This document shows positions 57,946 to 64,000 of a stretch of 64,000 bases of DNA, in pieces (within the stretch, counting starts at the first letter, position 1; the number at the start of each line of letters is the position of its first letter). The notes below the pieces were generated by a model. It saw only the letters and a program-made list of their open reading frames with translations. It did no database searches and was not told the DNA's origin. The stretch spans positions 3,679,964-3,743,963 of the forward strand of contig NW_019091364.1 of NCBI RefSeq assembly GCF_001949145.1. The letters run 5' to 3'. The DNA comes from Acanthaster planci. Lineage: Eukaryota; Echinodermata; Asteroidea; Valvatida; Acanthasteridae. The translations under genes were made by a program, and so were the position numbers.

Positions 57946-58656
57946 AATCTAATTATGGCTGTGGATATTTTGCCGTCGCCGATAAAAGATCCATGGCGAT
58001 AATCTGCCGGTAGCCTTGTTCTGATTGGTCCATATTCACCGTTGTTGATGTACGTGTACCCTAACGTGGCGCGGCCCTTGATGTGGCCAACTTATTATTC
58101 TTTTTTCATGACAAGTGAAATTATAATCAAGCTCAAATATTCCTATGCATAAATCTCAAGTTTCCGTTTCTCTTTCACAGTTCTGGTGAAGTTTTATTTC
58201 AACAAGCGTCCAAAAAAAACGGAATAATTTTCTTCATACTTGAAACTGGACATGTGAGTGAAAATGATCATTTTAGGGGAATTTATCGACTTCGCAGAAC
58301 CTCTTAATGTCAATGTGAGATTTTCTGACCGTTTTGAAGTGCACCATGTCAGGAAACTTGACACTTTTCAACACAAGATTTTGGCATGGTGATGCACCAC
58401 GTCGAGGGACTCCCTATGGTGAAGTTCATAACGTAAGAATTCACTGTGAGTCGGGCATCACGTGTCAGTGATTGTGTGTTTTGACAGAGAGCCGCCACTA
58501 GTGTCGGCGTTATTACCAGACTGGTTAACTATCGACTGGTATTGCCGGCAACAGTGACGTCATAAATATGGACCAATTAGAACAACGCTACCGCCAAAAT
58601 ACCCTTTTGGGACTTTTGCCGTCGCCGGCAAAATATCCACTGCCTTTGATTAGAAT
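57946..58656. mobile_element. MITE-like element, about 0.7 kb, ~90-bp ends
   Basis: The left end (57946-58036) and the reverse complement of the right end (about 58564-58656) are colinear: GTGGATATTTTGCCG(T/G)CG(C/A)CG, then a spacer, C(C/G)GGTAGC(C/G)TTGTTCT(G/A)ATTGGTCCATATT. The interior has no coding capacity. The copies are moderately diverged, so the insertion is not very recent. Confidence 0.65.
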
Positions 58657-59597
58657 TATACACCCTAGCCTATAGAAACAAACTCCAACATATAATTTTG
58701 AAAATTCACTGGAGCGCATGTTGACTAATATGGAACCACCACACTGGACATAAAATCAAAGATTCTGAAATAATCCAATGACCTCTACATGTACCAGGAT
58801 GAGAGACACAAATGTCGGTAGCTAGTTTTGAGTAGTACTGAGATTTAAGAGCTCTTTGCCCCTTGTATGCATACAATGTTCAATTGCAAGGAGAGGGATA
58901 TTTGTGACCGCTATAAACAGCACAGGTTGGGGACTTTGCCACCCGTTCTACAAATATTAACTGCATGTGGACTCACGAAAATGCATGAGCCGAAGGGATC
59001 AAAGGATTGGTCGGAACAAGCACTAATGTAATCCTTTAAACAATTGTTAAGCTGCGCCATTTTTAAATAATTAACACGACTGCATGCAAACGGCATTTCC
59101 CGCACCACACAACGTGAGAGAGGGCGCTGTTACGACTGTGTATGTGAGCAAACGCGACCGCTTTTGACAAAATGCATCCTACAAGTGAGGCCGTCATGAA
59201 TTAATATATACTTCTCCAAAAGTCTACAAAATGCAGATCTTGATTTAAAATTCACGACATCCTGCATGCATGGTTATTTATGTGGTTTTGTTCATTTATT
59301 AATTCCTTTAATTCATTCTGCCGACATTCAGACTTTTTAAGCAGTTGTGCAAAAGAACAAGCACCAGTAGCTAGAACTTTCTTTTCAAACTACAACGTGT
59401 GTACGATAATATTCGCTTTGAAAAGGCGTAAATCTGTGTTATTTGTCGTTTACAGAAAAATCTTAGACATGGTCATTTGCCTACACTGGTCTGTTGAATA
59501 GCAGTATTTCCTACTGCAAATTGGCATTACGGGGGTTACTGTTTTGGAACAGCACATTCTACTGTCCATTTTTCTCTGCATACTAACAGGAGATTCT

Positions 59598-60043
59598 TAT
59601 GGAAGTGTATTTACGACATGGTAAGAAAAAATTTAATTCGTACGTACGGATTACTACTTTGTACGTACGGTTTTGTAAATAATGACCCTACGCACTGGTT
59701 GCATTCTAAATTCTGTCTTGAGCAGAAGCATCCCCTCAACGGCTGAAAAGAGCAATGCTGGTGGGGAGTGTAAGTTGTATTGTAGGGCCGGACGCGTACA
59801 CAACACATGTAGCTCACTGTCATTCGGGAACCAGCAAAGTTGAATTCCCACCAAAGCAGCCCCCGTTGCTAGGAAATCGCACCCTCTCGTGGTACCACTC
59901 GGGCCCAATGACCTGAAGTTTAGTCATGCAATGCAACACGTGTATATCTAACCCGTACGTACGGTTTAGTAATCCGTACGAAATAGTATTCCGTATGAAC
60001 GAATTAATTTTTTTCCTCACAATGTCCTAAATACACTTCCATA
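59598..60043. mobile_element. 446-bp element with inverted ends and a carried repeat
   Basis: TATGGAAGTGTATTTA at the left (59598) pairs with the right end at 60043. Similarity continues inward through GACAT(G/T)GT(A/G)AG(A/G)AAAAA, AATTCGT and several CGTACGTACGG(A/T)TTA(C/G)TA-type words. Between the arms lies 59713-59904, a repeat also found at 678-870 without these ends. The element therefore appears to be nested or composite. Confidence 0.7.
59713..59904 (+). repeat. dispersed repeat, copy 2
   Basis: Second copy of the repeat at 678-870, in the same orientation. It contains CTTGAGCAGAAGCA, GGTGGGGAG and CCACCAAAG...CCGTTGCTAGGAAA in the same order. It fills the centre of the element at 59598-60043. 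Confidence 0.6.
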
Positions 60044-61168
60044 GTGTAGGGTTGAAGCGCCCATAAAAAAATGCAAAATCGGAAGAGAGATGGCACTCCA
60101 GAAGACTGTGGCCTTGCGTGTTTGAATAGAAATTCAAGATTATGACCAATGAAAGGGACAACTTTCTTTTTAATTTATAAGTGCTGAGCATGCCAATATT
60201 TTTTAATCCCCCCTCTCCCAAATACCCCTAAAAGGTATTCAAATCCCAGGCTGGGGTATGAATGCTGCCGCCCGCCTCTCTGCAGAATAGGCCCACAAGT
60301 TGGAGATTCTTGTGAATGGACCAACCCAAGTTGGGAGCCGAAATTCCCAAATGCTTGATTGAGAGAAACAGTTCGGTCCTGATTATGACACCTCTTGTTG
60401 CTCATGACCCGTGGGATCACAAAATACGAATGAGCACCGCCCAGGAATCTACACCAAATAATAGTCACAGAAGAAGGAAAAACTACAGGATTGGTGCCCG
60501 CTTTTGACAAACGACAGCCAATTTATCGTCCTGCATTGCTTCAGCTCTTTTGGTGCGATATCATGGAAGACATTTTTGTGGATGAGCTGTTCCTGTTTCT
60601 CTTCATGAAAACAAGCCTTGACATCAACAACTGCAACATTCAAACATCGATGACAGCATTATGGAATCTTCCACAACACAAACAAACTTGGTCACTGCAA
60701 TTTCGACGAACCAGACACACCCGTAAACCTATTTTCAGCTTCTTGCTCATACGCACTTCCCTCGGAGTTTTGTACCTGCAAGTTTCATTATAAATCAGAC
60801 ACCCAGAGCGGACGTGAGTTTGCTAGGCTCGCATGGAATTACTAATTTGTTTGCTGCCGATGACCTGAACTCGGTGATCAGGACAGGAAAAAGTGGAGCA
60901 CCTCTCTCACAGAGAGGGTGCACCAGGAAGCGATACTTATGCCATACAAAGTATACTAACAAAGTAACCAAGACCCTACCTCTATGGGGTGGGGTTGCAG
61001 TGACTGGCTTCTTTAGACATAAAAGGCCTGCTTTTATCATAAATGCCCCATCCAGGAAAAGCTCAGTGTGTTTGTGAATTTGACTTGTACAACTCTGCCA
61101 CAGACTTGTCGCAGTGAGGCACTGTGCTCGCAAACTGGTGATAAACGCAACGTGGTGGCTTCAACATC

Positions 61169-62248
61169 ATGGATCCACGAGAAAACGAGACGGGAATGAG
61201 CGAGGCGCTTCAAGAGGGCGAAGATGAAATTGAGTTTCGATTTTCAGACTACAATCAGAGAGTCACCGTAGCCTTTATCTATTTCATCATTTCCATCTTG
61301 GGGAGCTTTGGCAATGCGATGGTCATCCTCGCCGTCTGCTTGTCTCACCGCCTTCGGACTATCACCAATGTTTTCGTGGTTAGCTTGAGCGTCGCCGACA
61401 TGCTCACCTGCGTGGTCCTGCCGTTCAACGCTGCCAACCTCCTGGACTCCGATCTCGACTCCTCCCTACTCCCAGAGTGGATCTGCAAGGCCGTGGCAAT
61501 GGTCCTGTACGTCTGCGGAGGCTGCAGCCTTTACACCCTCGCAGCCATTGCCATTAACCGGTACATCCTCATCACCAAGCCGGTCCGGACTTATCGGAGC
61601 CTGTACTCGAGACGTAAAACGGCTGTCATGGTCGCCGTGACGTGGTTCGTGCCGTTCCTGGTCGCATTCGTCCCACCTTTGTTCGGTCTTGGTGAACTCG
61701 GCTACGCTGAAAAGTATGGAGGCTGCACCCATAAGACAAGCAACCCCCTGTCTCACATCTACAGCATAGTCCAGGCTGTTCTATTCTATCCGGGACCAAT
61801 GACAATCATCATTATTTGCTACGTGAAAATCTTCCGATATGTGCAGCGGCACTGTCGGCAGCTGGCATCTTCCCATGCCGGAGGATCCCTCTCGTCCGTT
61901 CGCAAAGGTGACACCAACTCAGATGGTAACCCTAACGGTCCCTGCAAACTGGAGCAACAGTTGGCAAGCCGTAAGCAGATTAACATCACCAAGAACCTCT
62001 TTTGTGTGGTGCTGGCCTTTGCCATCTGCGTGTCACCGTTCGGCATAGCCTTAATGATACCGCCGAGCGATCCCTTCATCCCCTGGGCAGCCGCCATCTT
62101 GGTCCTCAACAGCTGCGTCAACCCAATCATATACGCTACCAAGCACCCACACTTCAGGGACGTGTTTCGTCTTATGTTACGTTGCCAGTGCTCTACGATA
62201 CGCCCGAAAAACAATTTTGTAAGACGGAATGTTATCAGGCGAAGATAG
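61169..62248 (+). CDS. class A GPCR, NRY type (receptor 8)
   Basis: Intact single-exon receptor of 359 residues from the ATG at 61169. The N-terminus is very acidic with a sequon at N6 and the juxtamembrane RFSDYNQR (24-31). TM1 has G-N49, TM2 Asp77 (SVADML), C106 and C186 for the disulfide, TM3 ends N130-R131-Y132, the most canonical form in the set, and TM7 has NPIIY (319-323). TM6-7 have PPSDPFIPW and VNPIIYATKHPHF as in receptor 6, with which it shares strand and ECL2 (ELGYAEKY..CTHK). The tail (IRPKNNFVRRNVIRRR) keeps little of the family I-P-x-x-S motif and is strongly basic. N-R-Y resembles Tre1 and melatonin receptors. The ligand is unknown. Confidence 0.95.
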   Translation: MDPRENETGMSEALQEGEDEIEFRFSDYNQRVTVAFIYFIISILGSFGNAMVILAVCLSHRLRTITNVFVVSLSVADMLTCVVLPFNAANLLDSDLDSSLLPEWICKAVAMVLYVCGGCSLYTLAAIAINRYILITKPVRTYRSLYSRRKTAVMVAVTWFVPFLVAFVPPLFGLGELGYAEKYGGCTHKTSNPLSHIYSIVQAVLFYPGPMTIIIICYVKIFRYVQRHCRQLASSHAGGSLSSVRKGDTNSDGNPNGPCKLEQQLASRKQINITKNLFCVVLAFAICVSPFGIALMIPPSDPFIPWAAAILVLNSCVNPIIYATKHPHFRDVFRLMLRCQCSTIRPKNNFVRRNVIRRR

Positions 62249-64000
62249 CCATTCATATTTAATCCTTATTAATTGTAATAATCTAAAAGCTAATTCTAAT
62301 TGCCATACAAATCAAACACAGTTCCAAAATTCACGCGATACCGATGGTTAATAGGGCGATTAGACTTTTTGCTGCCGAAGGTTGTATTACATAGAAGAAA
62401 AAATGCATTATTTACGAACGTCAATAGTCAATCAGATTTATGGCATTATTCACAAGTCGGGCTCATTGAATTAGAAGCGACTCCGAACCAAAGAACAGAG
62501 ACGAAAGCAATGAAATAAGTTTCGTTATTCAACAAATGTCATATATCTTGATTATTTCAAATTTTGGGTTAATATATCTTAAGTGTTTTAGGCAACAGTT
62601 TCAAACAACGAACCCAAAATAGTCTGGCATCATCCCCCATTCAATAGGATAGATTCTGGGGAAAAATTCAAGAATGCCTCCCCCGTGAACACATTCATTT
62701 AGAGTTGTTAACAAAATTTACCCCCGATGAATATGAATTTATATTGCATTATGTACCCATTCTACTGCGTCTATAAAATGTAGTCAGCTGAAAAATAGAC
62801 TTTTTCAAGAAAAAATGTTAAAATTGTAATTATACTAGCCACGACATAAGAAACTATACAAAAAAAAGAAAAACAAAATAAAATACAACGAAATGTGCAT
62901 GTACATGCATGTGTGTGATGTTTATTGGTCAGTCGGTGTGGTTTGTTTGTTTTTTAAGTTTGGTTTTCATGATTTGGATAATTCATTATCAGACTTGCCC
63001 TTGACGAGTTGACATTAAAATCTAGCTAACGTTCACATCAAGTCAAAGACGGAAAGGCCGAGTTGTCAAAAGTATTAAGGTTGTCAACCATTTTGAAGCA
63101 TAATCAGCAAAATCAAATGATTAGTATTTGCTCTTTCTCAAAGAGGTATGGCATCATCTATAAAGAAACTAGTTTTTTATTACTTGCCAACTGGAACGCA
63201 TTATTTGGTGTTTTACAAAAGAAAAGGAATGAAAATGGTAGTAACAGCTTATCCCGTATTCGGCTAAGCTGTCACAGAAGCGGGAGGTAAATTAGTACAA
63301 ACAACGAACAAATTGAATATGAGACATTTTGTTCGTATTTACAGTGAAAGTACAAACGTAACCGACGGTTTTGTCTCAAGATGTGAGCTCGTGTTTCAAT
63401 GATGTATTAAATAGACAGAGGGTAGGGCGGGGGTTTAGGACTGCCATAAACTGGACTGTGTTGACCGCCTTGGCCCGGCGAAGGATAAAGTCGCTGTTTT
63501 TAAACTGAATTCATTTTTCTTTCAACAAGTTCAGAAATTAGCTTTCAAACGTGGCTCCACCTCCAGTGGTCTCTGATAGTGAATCTCCTCTCTTCAATAA
63601 AGTGTTTTATTGATTTAATAAACGGTATCTCCCAAAACAATGAAACTCGCAGAACACACTCAGTCACAAGAAAAACAAGGGGGCAGGGTGTGTCAGACCT
63701 CTTCTTCCATTTATACATAGAGTGCGGAACATGCGTGCGTTTAATATGTGTCCTGCAAGAGGGAACTTCCGGACATGATGCAGGGCTCTGGCTATATATT
63801 AACTTGGTAGCTCGCTCCTTTACCCGTAACACGATCAGGTATCGTGGAAACCAGTCATGGCAGCGCAGATTGTCGGGCAAAGAAACGGAAATTAAGCTTT
63901 GTTGTTATAAGGGAAGCTCGGTTCCGAATCGAAGCTGAGGAGGTCGGTGGAGTACTTGGTCTTGGCTGTATTTCACATCCAAAATCGTTTTGCAACTATC
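62249..64000. other. gene-free right flank
   Basis: No supported coding region. An AATAAA at about 62877-62882 could serve receptor 8. Two more AATAAA words occur near 63596-63625 around a short inverted AATAAAGTG...TTTATTGATTTAATAAA stretch, without a recognisable gene beside them. Confidence 0.5.

Larger units (their letters stand above)
51863..61168. other. intergenic with transposon remains
   Basis: About 9.3 kb with no supported receptor or other host gene. It includes a repeat shared with 44.1 kb (52013-52131), a decayed Tc1/mariner-type transposon (53659-55445), a G/C hairpin (56735-56778), a MITE (57946-58656) and an element carrying a dispersed repeat (59598-60043). The right end should hold the promoter of receptor 8. 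Confidence 0.55.

Noticed and set aside
60175-60510. 111-residue minus-strand frame
   Set aside because: No recognisable domain, no paralog, and composition like the surrounding non-coding DNA.
1-64000. tRNA or rRNA genes
   Set aside because: I found no convincing T-loop with a paired A box, and no rRNA-like sequence; a covariance search was not possible here.

Overview
The window looks like nuclear DNA of an invertebrate deuterostome, most likely an echinoderm. It is AT-rich, with large non-coding gaps full of foldback elements and dispersed repeats, frequent TACATGTA and TAGGCCTA words, and intron-free class A GPCR genes in a tandem family. The phylum is inferred from style only; no ribosomal or mitochondrial marker is present.

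The only confident protein-coding content is one family of rhodopsin-like (class A) receptors: seven intact single-exon genes and one frameshifted copy. Six are on the minus strand (3534-4637, 9149-10249, 13070-14164, the pseudogene 17165-18216, 21986-23047, 50732-51862) and two on the plus strand (31702-32925, 61169-62248). Strand matches subfamily: the minus copies form one close group and the plus copies a second. All share a juxtamembrane F-[ST/N]-D-x-x-Q-R type motif before TM1, N-R-x (or N-H-x) instead of D-R-Y at the end of TM3, and NPxxY in TM7. All but the 61169 gene also share a cytoplasmic-tail motif around I-P-x-x-S-x-x-L-K/R. By eye they resemble Tre1/moody/GPR84-like or melatonin-receptor-like orphans; the ligand cannot be read from sequence.

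The most interesting biology is in the first two genes. Both carry His instead of the sodium-site Asp in TM2 and His instead of the Arg of the DRY box, two residues central to class A signalling, yet both frames are intact. They also share a 95-bp identical tract that suggests gene conversion. The 17.2-kb and 22-kb copies are a recent segmental duplication that includes several hundred bases of 5' flank; the 17.2-kb copy has lost one base in intracellular loop 3.

The gaps hold many mobile-element remains: a decayed Tc1/mariner-type transposon with recognisable inverted ends (53659-55445), a possible LINE 3' end (about 41.8-42.1 kb), a Penelope-like foldback with a hammerhead-like hairpin (43200-43531), and MITE-like foldbacks near 8.1, 19.7, 21.5, 45.6, 48.7, 50.1, 58 and 59.6 kb. 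A perfect 92-bp palindrome lies at 35804-35895. I saw no tRNA, rRNA or CRISPR array. One ambiguous base (n) is at 14446.
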